Below are positions 1-7,161 of a stretch of DNA of 9,866 nt, in pieces. The DNA comes from Acetatifactor sp. GTDB lineage: Bacteria > Bacillota > Clostridia > Lachnospirales > Lachnospiraceae. Location: NCBI GenBank assembly GCA_016303085.1, contig JAEDMI010000091.1:1-9866 (forward strand). The letters are read 5' to 3'. The translations under genes were made by a program, and so were the position numbers. The stretch's first letter is position 1, and each line of letters opens with the position of its first letter. The notes below the pieces were generated by a model, which was given only the letters and a program-made list of their open reading frames with translations, did not search any database and was not told the DNA's origin.

Positions 1-18
1 TTTATTTGTCAAAGAACA
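1..18 (-). promoter_or_regulatory. boxA-like antitermination sequence of an rRNA leader
   Basis: On the minus strand this reads TGTTCTTTGACAAATAAA. The core TGTTCTTTGA matches the boxA element found in rRNA leaders, where NusB/NusE bind the RNA to prevent premature termination. It lies about 40 bases downstream of the P2 -10 element and leads out of the window. The match is by recognition and the rRNA gene itself is not in view, so the assignment rests on the combination with the two promoters. Confidence 0.6.
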
Positions 19-56
19 TCATTGCCTACGCCTTCTGAATCAGCGACAGCTTATTA

Positions 57-85
57 AAAATATCACATCTTCATCCGGTTGTCAA
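57..85 (-). promoter_or_regulatory. Strong promoter P2, probable rRNA operon promoter (proximal)
   Basis: Reading leftwards, a perfect -35 TTGACA (80-85) is followed by a 17-base spacer and a -10 TATTTT (57-62, 4 of 6). A-rich and T-rich runs just upstream (about 86-120) could act as an UP element. The transcript would cross the boxA-like site at 1-18 and leave the window. No protein gene of this window lies downstream, so it serves a gene beyond the left edge. Confidence 0.7.
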
Positions 86-158
86 CAACTTTTTTGAAAC
101 TTTCAAAATTTCTTTTTTAGTTTCTCAGCTGTCTTGGTTTTCCTCAACAACGAATCTG

Positions 159-187
159 AGTATATCATCCGCTCTCATGAATGTCAA
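159..187 (-). promoter_or_regulatory. Strong promoter P1, probable rRNA operon promoter (distal)
   Basis: Reading leftwards, a perfect -35 TTGACA (182-187) is separated by exactly 17 bases from the -10 TATACT (159-164, 5 of 6). An A-run lies upstream (about 200-215), as in UP elements. It sits 102 bases upstream of P2 with the same geometry. Such a tandem pair followed by boxA is typical of Firmicutes rRNA operons. It is separated from the preceding lipoprotein gene by the terminator at 235-269. Confidence 0.75.
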
Positions 188-234
188 CACCCAAATTCGA
201 TTTTTTTCTAATTTTTTAAACAATTTATTTTAAA

Positions 235-269
235 AGCCGGAAATACCTTGTTTAAAGGCATTTCCGGCT
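235..269 (-). terminator. Rho-independent terminator after the lipoprotein gene
   Basis: The minus-strand RNA folds as AGCCGGAAATGCCTT, a 5-base loop, then AAGGTATTTCCGGCT. This is a 15-bp stem with a single G-U pair, followed by TTTT. It lies 44 bases past the stop codon of the lipoprotein gene and ends that transcription unit before the tandem promoters. The U-run is short, but the stem is long and GC-rich at its base. Confidence 0.8.
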
Positions 270-312
270 ATTTTAGCACTTCATTGTTCTAAACATTTTA
301 CTGTATATAGCA

Positions 313-1041
313 TCAAAAGAGCTGAATTGTATATGTTTTTGAATCATTTTTCAGATTAAGACTGATAGCGGAAAGGTTCACAGCCTCATCTTCTCCCACT
401 TCAATCACCAACACAGCCTCAGCGCTTCCGTCGGCAGGTATGCTATCCGCAAAGGTAGTCATGTCATTCAGCAACATGGTCTCCAAAGCACGACGCGTAT
501 ATGTTCCGTTTACGGTTACCCAATAAGCCGCTCCTCCCGAAAGTAAGTCTGCTTTCTGTTCCTGCCCGGAGCTGTTTTTAATAGAAAATTGTAATACCAA
601 AAGCTTTTTCCCCTGCACTGCAAAGAGAGCAAGGAAATTATTCTCCGCGTCATGAGGATATGAGTCACATAACTCGTATCCCTGATAGCTTACGCTGAAC
701 CCTTCCGGGAGTCCCATTACATCCTCCATCGTGTAGGAATTGTCCACTCCTTCCCCACCGGGGTTTATGATCGGCGTATCATCCACCGGTCTCATGCCGG
801 AGGGTTCCTCCTTTTCTGTGTCAGGTTCATTTACTTCAGGTACCGTCGGAACACTTTCTTCCGGCAGTTCCACAAGACGGCTTCTGTTGTTTGCATCATA
901 CTTCATCAATGTGATGGCAGCATACTCGCTCACCGCCTGAAGTTCTTCATCCGTCATCTCCGGTATCTGATTTTCGCCGCAGCCCGACATTCCCAGACAA
1001 AGTACCAATGCCAAAACTGCTCCCATCATTTTCTTTTTCAT
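313..1041 (-). CDS. Predicted lipoprotein of unknown function
   Basis: I do not recognise the family. The N-terminus is a type II signal peptide: a run of lysines, a hydrophobic core (GAVLALVLCLG) and the lipobox MSGC, with the lipidated cysteine at residue 21. The mature protein would be anchored on the outer face of the membrane. An acidic, proline-rich linker (roughly residues 60-100) leads to a C-terminal beta-rich domain (about 108-242). Its pattern of alternating hydrophobic strands (LVLQFSIKN, AVLVIEVGE, LNLKN) recalls the DUF4352/telokin-like extracellular folds, but this is only an impression. I chose the start at 1041 because GCGAGG (1048-1053) lies 6 bases upstream. The ATG at 1045-1047 touches that site and is unlikely to be used. 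The gene is 126 bases downstream of hflX, in the same direction, and may have its own weak promoter. A terminator follows. Confidence 0.85.
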   Translation of the reverse strand: MKKKMMGAVLALVLCLGMSGCGENQIPEMTDEELQAVSEYAAITLMKYDANNRSRLVELPEESVPTVPEVNEPDTEKEEPSGMRPVDDTPIINPGGEGVDNSYTMEDVMGLPEGFSVSYQGYELCDSYPHDAENNFLALFAVQGKKLLVLQFSIKNSSGQEQKADLLSGGAAYWVTVNGTYTRRALETMLLNDMTTFADSIPADGSAEAVLVIEVGEDEAVNLSAISLNLKNDSKTYTIQLF

Positions 1042-1119
1042 GCTCATCCTCGCAACATCATGTCCGCTATTTCTGTCTTTGCGGATGCATTTGTGCAGTT
1101 GATACTGCTCCTCTTTCTA

Positions 1120-1148
1120 ATGATACAATACAATTCGCCCGGACACAA
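1120..1148 (-). promoter_or_regulatory. Possible weak promoter for the lipoprotein gene
   Basis: In the hflX-lipoprotein gap a -10 TATCAT (1120-1125, 5 of 6) lies 17 bases from TTGTGT (1143-1148, only 3 of 6 to TTGACA). No terminator is visible between the two genes, so read-through from hflX is an alternative source of transcript. Confidence 0.3.
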
Positions 1149-1167
1149 GTACAAAAGTCCCGTGGCA

Positions 1168-2475
1168 TTACCCGCATCTGTAGGCATTATACTTCTCCGC
1201 ATCGCTTTTATGGCAGCTGACCTTCAGCCACGTTCCCTCTTCACGATACTCCTGACCCAGCACTGTTGCATTTTCCATAAGATAAGACACAACCGAGCCC
1301 ATATCAAACGGAAACAGGAATTCCGTATTCACCCTGTCACCATAGACAGCCTCCTGAATCATTTCCACCAATTCTTCCAGCCCGCAGTCCTGTCCGGCTG
1401 CCATATATATTTGATTTTCCATCCTTCTGGGGATGCTGTCCATCCCGACCTTATCCGCCTTATTGTACACCACAATCCGTGGGATGTCACCTGCCTCCAG
1501 CTCCTTCAAAGTTTCCGCCGTGACCTCCATCTGTTGTTTGAAATGTTCATCGGAAAAATCCACCACCTGGACAAGCAGGTCAGCATACTTTACTTCCTCC
1601 AGGGTAGAGTGAAATGCCTTTACCAGTCCGTGAGGAAGCTTGTGAATAAAACCTACCGTATCTACAAGGAAGAACGGTCTGTTGTCCGCGGTTTTGATAT
1701 TTCGGACAGAGGTATCCAACGTAGCAAACAGCATATCCTTTTCCAACACTGTCTTTTCGCCTTTCTCTCCGTATCTGTCTACCAATCTGTTCATAATGGT
1801 AGACTTTCCGGCATTTGTATAGCCTACCAGAGCCACCTGGGGAGTTCTGGACTGTCCCCGCTTTTTTCGCATGGTTTCCCTGTTTTTTGCAACAGCTGCC
1901 AGTTCCTTTTTCAGTTCACTGATACGGTGTTCTATCTTTCGACGGTCCAGTTCCAGCTTGGTCTCACCGGCGCCTCTGTTGCTCACGCTTCCGCCACCGC
2001 CCGGTCCCGCGCCGTTGCTTCCTCCGCTTCCGCCCTGTCTGCTCAAGTTTTCCCGCATTCCTACCAGCCTGGGCAGCATATACTGCAGTCTGGCTGTCTC
2101 CACCTGCAGTTTCGCTTCCTTTGTTTTCGCACGGATAGCAAAAATATCCAAAATCAAATTCGTTCTGTCCAGTATGGGTAATTCCAGTTCTTTGCCCAGA
2201 TTACGCACCTGAGAGGGCGAAAGCGCATTGTCAAACACAACCTCTTCCGCCTCGGTCATTGCTGCATACTCCTTTACCTCTGCGACCTTACCGGTTCCGA
2301 TGTACAACGCCTTATTTACAGCTTCCATGCGCTGAATCACAATTCCGACTATCCTTTTGTAGGCAGCCTCTGCCAGACTGGCAAGTTCCTCCATGGAATG
2401 CTCAAAATCCTGCTCTTCACCGGTGTCCACTCCTACCAGAAGCACCTTTGTAAAAATAATTTCCTCTTCCCTCAT
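1168..2475 (-). CDS. hflX: GTPase HflX, ribosome-splitting/rescue factor
   Basis: HflX is a cytoplasmic GTPase of the Obg-HflX group that binds the 50S subunit and splits stalled 70S ribosomes after stress. The 435 residues are about the normal length. An N-terminal HflX domain (about 8-135, with GTGKVAEV and FDNALSPSQVRNL) is followed by the glycine-rich linker, a helical segment starting at GAGETKLELDRR (168-179), and the G domain. The G domain shows G1 GYTNAGKST (218-226), the switch I threonine region FATLDTS (250-256), G3 DTVGF (272-276) and G4 NKAD (338-341). The linker (148-168) is longer than in many homologues (GGSGGSNGAGPGGGG and then SVSNRGAGE). A GGGAG site precedes the ATG by 6 bases. 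The start lies 14 bases after the histidine kinase stop codon, so the two are very likely co-transcribed. The call is secure. Confidence 0.97.
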   Translation of the reverse strand: MREEEIIFTKVLLVGVDTGEEQDFEHSMEELASLAEAAYKRIVGIVIQRMEAVNKALYIGTGKVAEVKEYAAMTEAEEVVFDNALSPSQVRNLGKELELPILDRTNLILDIFAIRAKTKEAKLQVETARLQYMLPRLVGMRENLSRQGGSGGSNGAGPGGGGSVSNRGAGETKLELDRRKIEHRISELKKELAAVAKNRETMRKKRGQSRTPQVALVGYTNAGKSTIMNRLVDRYGEKGEKTVLEKDMLFATLDTSVRNIKTADNRPFFLVDTVGFIHKLPHGLVKAFHSTLEEVKYADLLVQVVDFSDEHFKQQMEVTAETLKELEAGDIPRIVVYNKADKVGMDSIPRRMENQIYMAAGQDCGLEELVEMIQEAVYGDRVNTEFLFPFDMGSVVSYLMENATVLGQEYREEGTWLKVSCHKSDAEKYNAYRCG

Positions 2476-2489
2476 AAATTCTCCCGCTT

Positions 2490-3962
2490 TTACGCTTTTT
2501 CACATAATTCCAGTTCAAACCAAAACATGACGCCGTTTTGATAGTTTTCCACTCCGTACTGTCTGTTCAAAGACTCCATGATTGCCCTGACAATGGAAAG
2601 GCCTACGCCGCTGCCGCCATACTCTCTGGTTCTCGCCTTGTCCACCTTATAAAACTTCTCCCAGAGATGGGGCAGTGCCTCTTCCGGAATAGGCTCACCC
2701 GTATTGAATACGCCCACCCGCACCAGATTGTCCTTCTGCTCCATTGTCACCACGATTTTCTTGTCCCCACTGCAATGATTTACTGCATTTGAGAAATAAT
2801 TTGCAAAGACTTCTTCTATTTTAAATTCGTCTCCCCATACATAGACGGCAGGTTTCTCCTCCATACACACCTGTATCTCATGCTGCTTTGTCAGAATAGC
2901 CGCCGACTGAAGATAGTTCCGAATCAGCGCCGTAATGTCAAATCGCTCCATCGTCACCATGTCATTGCCGAACTCCAACTGATTCAACGTCAAAAGCTTC
3001 TGCACCATGTTGTTCATCTTGGCCGCCTCATCCATGATAACTTCACAGTAGAAGCTGCGGCTCTCAGGATCATCATTGACGCTTTCCGCCAGTCCCTCCG
3101 CATAGCCCTGAATCAGAGCAATGGGCGTCTTCAGTTCATGAGAAACGTTGGCAAGGAACTCCTTGCGCATCTCATCAATTTCTTCTTTCTTTTCAATGTC
3201 CTTTTGCAGTTCATTGTTTGCCGTCTTTAGCTCGGAGATGGATTTTTCCAGTGATTCCGAGAGCTTATTGATATTTTCTCCCAACATCCCGATTTCATTT
3301 TTCGATTTACCCTCATATTTTGCATCAAAGTTCAGATGCACCATCTGCTCCGAGATGCGGTTCAGCTTCATGATGGGCTTTGTAATTCTTCCCGATACAA
3401 ACCAGATAATGATTCCGCCCGCCAGAGTACACAATATTCCAACATAAGCAAAAAAGCGGTTAGCCACCTCGGCGCTTTCTCTGATGCTCTCCAGCGGAGT
3501 CCGCATGATAAAGGAGATGCCGGAATTCAACCTGCCCAGCATCATCAGATACTCATCATTACTGTTTTTTACCACCTGAATAATATAATCCTCCCCTTCC
3601 TCAATGACTCTTGTGGGAGGCTGTTCAAATCCGAAAATATATCCAATCAGCTGCGCTTCCAATTCCCTTCCGCCGTTGACGGACACATACTTCATCTGGG
3701 AGTTGGAATCCATAATACAGACTGTCAGATTAGAAACACTGCACACATTGTTCAATTCTTCTTTGAATTCATCCGTACCGTAGGTATCACTGTTTGCCGC
3801 CTGACTGATTGTCTCATATGCTTCATATATAATTCTGGTCTTGCTTCGAATATAATACTCCTCCAGGAATACATTATTAATAAACCAGCATACCAGAATG
3901 GTGCCGGCCATTAACCCGATAAATATTCCTGCAAATTGTCTTTTTATTGAGTGTTTTGTCAT
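2490..3962 (-). CDS. Membrane sensor histidine kinase (HAMP, HisKA, HATPase)
   Basis: This is a class I sensor kinase that autophosphorylates and passes phosphate to a response regulator. Domains in order: first membrane helix (about 10-31), an extracytoplasmic sensor of about 135 residues (32-168), second helix (169-190), HAMP (about 190-243), a coiled linker, and the dimerisation domain with the H-box FLANVSHELKTP (269-280), phospho-acceptor His275. The catalytic domain follows, with N-box NYFSNAVNH (388-396), G1 region FNTGEPIP (419-426), F-box LWEKFYKVD (433-441) and G2 GGSGVGLSIV (449-458). In G1 the usual aspartate is asparagine and the usual GxG is GEP, a form I recall in many Firmicutes kinases, so activity is still likely. 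The AGGAG site lies inside the end of the upstream gene, whose stop is only 2 bases away, which suggests translational coupling. The ligand is unknown. The likely partner is the regulator at 8490-9164. No regulator is adjacent. Confidence 0.95.
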   Translation of the reverse strand: MTKHSIKRQFAGIFIGLMAGTILVCWFINNVFLEEYYIRSKTRIIYEAYETISQAANSDTYGTDEFKEELNNVCSVSNLTVCIMDSNSQMKYVSVNGGRELEAQLIGYIFGFEQPPTRVIEEGEDYIIQVVKNSNDEYLMMLGRLNSGISFIMRTPLESIRESAEVANRFFAYVGILCTLAGGIIIWFVSGRITKPIMKLNRISEQMVHLNFDAKYEGKSKNEIGMLGENINKLSESLEKSISELKTANNELQKDIEKKEEIDEMRKEFLANVSHELKTPIALIQGYAEGLAESVNDDPESRSFYCEVIMDEAAKMNNMVQKLLTLNQLEFGNDMVTMERFDITALIRNYLQSAAILTKQHEIQVCMEEKPAVYVWGDEFKIEEVFANYFSNAVNHCSGDKKIVVTMEQKDNLVRVGVFNTGEPIPEEALPHLWEKFYKVDKARTREYGGSGVGLSIVRAIMESLNRQYGVENYQNGVMFWFELELCEKA

Positions 3963-3964
3963 TT

Positions 3965-4552
3965 TTACATATCTCCTGAGGAAGCTGCTACCGTATCAGC
4001 CACATCCACCACATCCGGTCCCTCCGCGAAAGCCTCCGCATTGTCCGCCTCCTCCAGTGGTTCCGCATATTCCTTTTCTTCCTCATCCTCCCAGAGGGAG
4101 TCGTATTTCTCCTTATCCTTCTGCCTTGCAAGGGCACCCATGTTTTTTGCAGCCTGATACAATTCTATGCTGTATTCCATCAACTTCTTTTCATCCGCAG
4201 CAGGCACAATCCCACCCTTCATGATTCTTCTGGCTACTTCCATTATCTTACCAAGGTCTTCCACATAATCTTCCATGGCTTCACCCTGCTGTTTAGCAAC
4301 AAGAGCATTAGCCTGCATCGCCCACTGCTCCGTCAGTTTTTCCATGTAATCCTGATATTCCCTCTGTTTTTCGTCTACGGCATCAAGGGTCAGCTCCAAT
4401 ACAGCTGCTTCCTCCGCAAAAACCGTCTGACCGTCTTCATGCACCGCCATCTTTTGTGCAAGCTCTTTTTTCTGAATTGAAAGCAATAGTCTCTGTTCCT
4501 GATACGCTTTTATTTGTGTACCGTAAATCTGTCTGGCTTCCGCTATCTTCAT
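3965..4552 (-). CDS. Acidic helical protein of unknown function, upstream of the histidine kinase
   Basis: I do not recognise this 195-residue family. The protein is cytoplasmic by appearance: no signal peptide, no membrane helix and no cysteine. Residues 1-150 are almost wholly predicted helix, with heptad-like stretches rich in E, K, Q, A and L (about 12-38 and 45-85), which suggests a coiled-coil bundle. The tail (about 154-195) is strongly acidic (WEDEEEKE, LEEADNAEAFAE) and probably disordered. The ATG is preceded by AAGGATGTGAT, nearly the full anti-16S complement but placed somewhat far (the AAGGA core is 12 bases upstream). Its stop codon is 2 bases before the histidine kinase ATG and the kinase's ribosome binding site lies within it, so the two are probably made together. 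It could be a scaffold or accessory protein of the kinase, but that is inference from position only. Confidence 0.85.
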   Translation of the reverse strand: MKIAEARQIYGTQIKAYQEQRLLLSIQKKELAQKMAVHEDGQTVFAEEAAVLELTLDAVDEKQREYQDYMEKLTEQWAMQANALVAKQQGEAMEDYVEDLGKIMEVARRIMKGGIVPAADEKKLMEYSIELYQAAKNMGALARQKDKEKYDSLWEDEEEKEYAEPLEEADNAEAFAEGPDVVDVADTVAASSGDM

Positions 4553-4582
4553 AATAATATCACATCCTTATGGTTTTGATAA

Positions 4583-4596
4583 GTACATCCGTGTAC
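4583..4596. promoter_or_regulatory. Small inverted repeat upstream of the kinase operon, possible operator
   Basis: GTACA-TCCG-TGTAC is a 14-base imperfect palindrome with perfect 5-base arms, 31-44 bases upstream of the ATG at 4552. AT-rich candidates for a -10 element (TAATAT or TATATA, about 4598-4607) lie just upstream of it, with only poor -35 matches. If the operon starts there, the repeat would sit close to the transcription start, a position that suits a repressor site. No regulator is identified and a chance occurrence cannot be excluded. Confidence 0.25.
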
Positions 4597-4633
4597 CTAT
4601 ATATTATCGGCAGAATAGGGAAAATAAACAGAT

Positions 4634-4845
4634 TAACTCTTTACCTTTTTACCTCCGTGCTTTGGAAGCTTTGTTCTGCGGTTCCCTTTATCCGCATTAA
4701 TCTGCCCCTGGGACAGAAACACGGCTTCCTTTAAATCTACAATCTGTGAAATTAGATGCAATCAATGGTTTCATAAATCATAACCACTCAAGTTCTTGCC
4801 TTTAAAGTTCCGGTTAAGAAAATTTGTTTCTGTGCTATTTTTCAC
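4634..4845 (-). pseudogene. Decayed pentapeptide-repeat protein gene, pieces in three frames
   Basis: Reading leftwards, three short open stretches in different frames together look like one shortened pentapeptide-repeat protein (right-handed beta-helix family). The first (4774-4845, up to stop TGA at 4771-4773) gives NRNFKGKNLSGYDL. The second (ATG at 4772-4774, stop at 4697-4699) gives ASNFTDCRFKG. The third (about 4637-4740, stop TAA at 4634-4636) gives DLKEAVFLSQGQIN, then GNRRTKLP, then a basic tail. The five-residue rhythm with N/D at one position and L/F at the next, and the closing QGQIN...TKLP, are characteristic of the C-terminal end of this family. About 70 codons remain and at least two frame changes are needed. 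No good ribosome binding site precedes GTG 4845. The second stretch overlaps the first by ATGA, so two coupled tiny genes are formally possible, but a remnant is the better reading. Confidence 0.65.
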
Positions 4846-4874
4846 TCCGAGAAACTTGTTTAACTGTTAGGACA

Positions 4875-4905
4875 ATAAAAATGATACAATCTTAACGATT
4901 GTACC
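4875..4905 (-). terminator. Terminator downstream of the HD-GYP gene
   Basis: The minus-strand RNA reads GGTACAATC, GTTAA, GATTGTATC: a 9-bp stem including one G-U pair, with a 5-base loop, followed immediately by ATTTTTATTG. The stem is AT-rich and so of moderate strength, but the U-run is well placed. It lies 63 bases past the HD-GYP stop codon and beyond the GC-rich hairpin at 4921-4946. Confidence 0.6.
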
Positions 4906-4920
4906 TTTAGGGGTGTTCAA

Positions 4921-4946
4921 AGGGGGTGTTCATTTGAGCACCCCCT
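4921..4946 (-). terminator. GC-rich hairpin 3' of the HD-GYP gene
   Basis: The minus-strand RNA has AGGGGGTG and CACCCCCT arms (8 bp) around a 10-base middle that can pair two more bases. It starts 22 bases after the HD-GYP stop. Only UUU follows, so it may be a weak terminator or an RNA-stabilising 3' stem working with the terminator at 4875-4905. A direct repeat GGGGTGTTCA (4910-4919 and 4923-4932, plus strand) offers a second possible partner for the G-run. Confidence 0.45.
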
Positions 4947-4967
4947 AAAATCAATCATTATTTATTC

Positions 4968-7139
4968 CTAAATATGCTCAAAGGATACATATGCAGACTG
5001 CGCATTCAAGTCCTTCTCAAAACACTCTATTTCCTCATCTGTTTTTTCGAATAGTGCGATAATTTTCATGCTATCATTACATTCAATGCTCACATCTTTC
5101 ATTCTCATGTGTGACTTTATCATATTCTCTACCGCACTACAGTTTTCTACATCCGACGGCATTTCATCATCTCTTAAACTGACAATAAACACATCCATGT
5201 GCTCTTTCTTTTTCTCTTTTAGTTTCATGATGAAACATAACATTCGTACATGCTCCGGATGATTTACCACGGTATCCTGTGACCTTGTCATCTCCTGTAT
5301 ACGACTTTCCAAAACGCCAGATTTTAAAACGGTTCCATTTTCTACTGTGGCCATACCTTCCACTGTGTATGGATGCATTTCTCCGCTATCCAGAAGCCGG
5401 ATAAATATTTCTGTCAGAGCCGGATCGAATTGTGTTCCGGAACAACGGATGAACTCAGCACGAACTTCCTCGTCCGTCAAGCGTTTTCTGTAGATTCGAT
5501 TGGAAGTCATCGCATCATAGCAATCTGCAAGGCACAAAATTCTGGCTACCAGAGGTATCTCTGTATCAGATAAACCTTCCGGATAACCCTTCCCATCAAA
5601 TCTCTCGTGATGATAACGTATACCATCCACCAGTCCGCTGATACTCTCATTCATTCCCTCCAACATTTCTGAACCAATCTCTACATGCTTTTTCATAAGA
5701 CTAAATTCAGATTCTGTTAATCGTCCCGGTTTATTAAGAACAGTGTCTGCAACACCAATCTTTCCAATATCATGCAAAATACCAATATAATGAATTCGAA
5801 GGATATCCTCTTCCGAAAAATCATAATCAGCAGCCATTCCCCGAGCCAATATGGCGGCATACTGACCAACACGTTCAGAGTGACCTCCCGTGTACTCATC
5901 CTTTGCATCAATTGCCATTGCAACGGTTTCAATTGTATTCACGATCATTTGTGTCTGCTTATTATGACGCTCCTTCGCTTCCCGCATTTGGTCTATCAGC
6001 ACCTGTACTACGGTAGCAACCGCAAGAATCACCAGACCGCTACATGCAAAAATGCCAAAAACATGAAATCTTGTTATGTAGAAACCAACTAATTCAAACA
6101 CTGCCATAACAAGAAAGCCGGCCATTCCCAAAGCAGTCACCAGATATTGCGTGATACTTTTCGACCTGATATCATTAACAATGTTGATGGTGGCAGTCAG
6201 GACACCAATTCCCAACCATATGTGGGATATCATAAGTGTTTTATAAAATTCTGCTATTCCGGTAAAGTGCAATGCCACGTTAATCAATAGCTGAATTGAT
6301 ATTAGGAGTTCAACGATAACATAACTCTTATGATGCTTTTTGTGCTGAACTTCATCAAAATACATACAAGCAAAAGCTCCCATCAGCTCCACTGACCAGT
6401 ATGCAAAATATTGCGACAACGAAGGTTTAGCAAAAACCAATTGACGAAGATTTGACTCACTTAAAACCCAGATTCCCAGATCAATCATAAATATACCCAG
6501 AAAGAAAGTCATTCTGGCATTCTCTGAGATACGCTGCATAACCCCGGAAACTATCACTAAAATAATTCCCAGTAGAATTACAACCAATACAACTGCATTA
6601 ACCGGAAGACTATTTTGAATAATACGAAACCAAACATTGTTGCCCTTGCTGATTTGAACTTCGTTGAGAACCGTATGTGCTTTTGCACGAATCTTGATCA
6701 TGATTTCAGCACCGGAATCCTCTTCTGACAATTCGGTAACGATATACGCACTCGGAATATAATAGGACATATTGTCTATACTCTCAGTTGCGTACTGCTC
6801 TCTTAACTCACCGTTTATGTAGATGTATAGATCAGCCATAGATGCTCTTGTAAGCAGACTACAACCATCCGACAAGTCAGAAGGCAATGTATTATTAATA
6901 ATCAAAACCTCACCCTTATCCGTGTTTACAGATTGTGGCAGGGAAATAAATGAGGACTCCCCATTCCTTTCTAAAAGCCAGTTCTCATTCATTGACTGAC
7001 TATCAAACGAACCAATCCCGGCTTCTCCTTTCGTCTCATTGCTAAATAGGGCAATAACAACAGTAAAAATCGTCAGGAAGAGCATTCCATAGACAAACCA
7101 TTTTATCAATTTCTCGATAACCAATCCGGTCTTTTGCAT
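4968..7139 (-). CDS. Membrane HD-GYP protein, predicted cyclic di-GMP phosphodiesterase
   Basis: The predicted role is hydrolysis of cyclic di-GMP in response to an outside signal. The 723 residues begin with an N-terminal membrane helix (about 12-33). An extracytoplasmic domain of about 140 residues (36-176, beta-rich, YIYINGELREQY) follows and resembles the jelly-roll-like domains of 7TMR-DISM receptors. Then come seven membrane helices (about 180-383) and a short helical linker into an HD-GYP domain (about 398-590). Its motifs are complete: GGHSERVG (His420), HDIGK (456-460), KKHVEIG (His485), HHERFDGKGYPEGL (510-523) and LADCYDAMTSNR (537-548). A further C-terminal region (about 645-723, MDVFIVSL, MKIIALFEK) has alternating strand/helix character and may be a degenerate GGDEF-like domain. 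That part is inference. GGAG lies 10 bases before the ATG. The gene starts 22 bases after the 7TM-PAS gene and is probably co-transcribed with it. Base composition is more AT-rich than in the flanking hflX and regulator genes. Confidence 0.93.
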   Translation of the reverse strand: MQKTGLVIEKLIKWFVYGMLFLTIFTVVIALFSNETKGEAGIGSFDSQSMNENWLLERNGESSFISLPQSVNTDKGEVLIINNTLPSDLSDGCSLLTRASMADLYIYINGELREQYATESIDNMSYYIPSAYIVTELSEEDSGAEIMIKIRAKAHTVLNEVQISKGNNVWFRIIQNSLPVNAVVLVVILLGIILVIVSGVMQRISENARMTFFLGIFMIDLGIWVLSESNLRQLVFAKPSLSQYFAYWSVELMGAFACMYFDEVQHKKHHKSYVIVELLISIQLLINVALHFTGIAEFYKTLMISHIWLGIGVLTATINIVNDIRSKSITQYLVTALGMAGFLVMAVFELVGFYITRFHVFGIFACSGLVILAVATVVQVLIDQMREAKERHNKQTQMIVNTIETVAMAIDAKDEYTGGHSERVGQYAAILARGMAADYDFSEEDILRIHYIGILHDIGKIGVADTVLNKPGRLTESEFSLMKKHVEIGSEMLEGMNESISGLVDGIRYHHERFDGKGYPEGLSDTEIPLVARILCLADCYDAMTSNRIYRKRLTDEEVRAEFIRCSGTQFDPALTEIFIRLLDSGEMHPYTVEGMATVENGTVLKSGVLESRIQEMTRSQDTVVNHPEHVRMLCFIMKLKEKKKEHMDVFIVSLRDDEMPSDVENCSAVENMIKSHMRMKDVSIECNDSMKIIALFEKTDEEIECFEKDLNAQSAYVSFEHI

Positions 7140-7161
7140 TTTTAATCATCTCCATGTATAT

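Noticed and set aside
1045..1047. ATG at 1047 as start of the lipoprotein
   Set aside because: The GCGAGG site directly abuts it, leaving no spacing; the ATG at 1039-1041 has 6 bases of spacing.
1060..2181. Long plus-strand open frame of 373 codons opposite hflX
   Set aside because: It is antisense to a certain hflX gene, is rich in His, Phe, Ser and Gln as shadow frames are, and has no ribosome binding site or recognisable domain.
3336..3914. Plus-strand open frame of 192 codons opposite the histidine kinase
   Set aside because: Fully inside the kinase gene on the other strand, no start signal, composition of a shadow frame.
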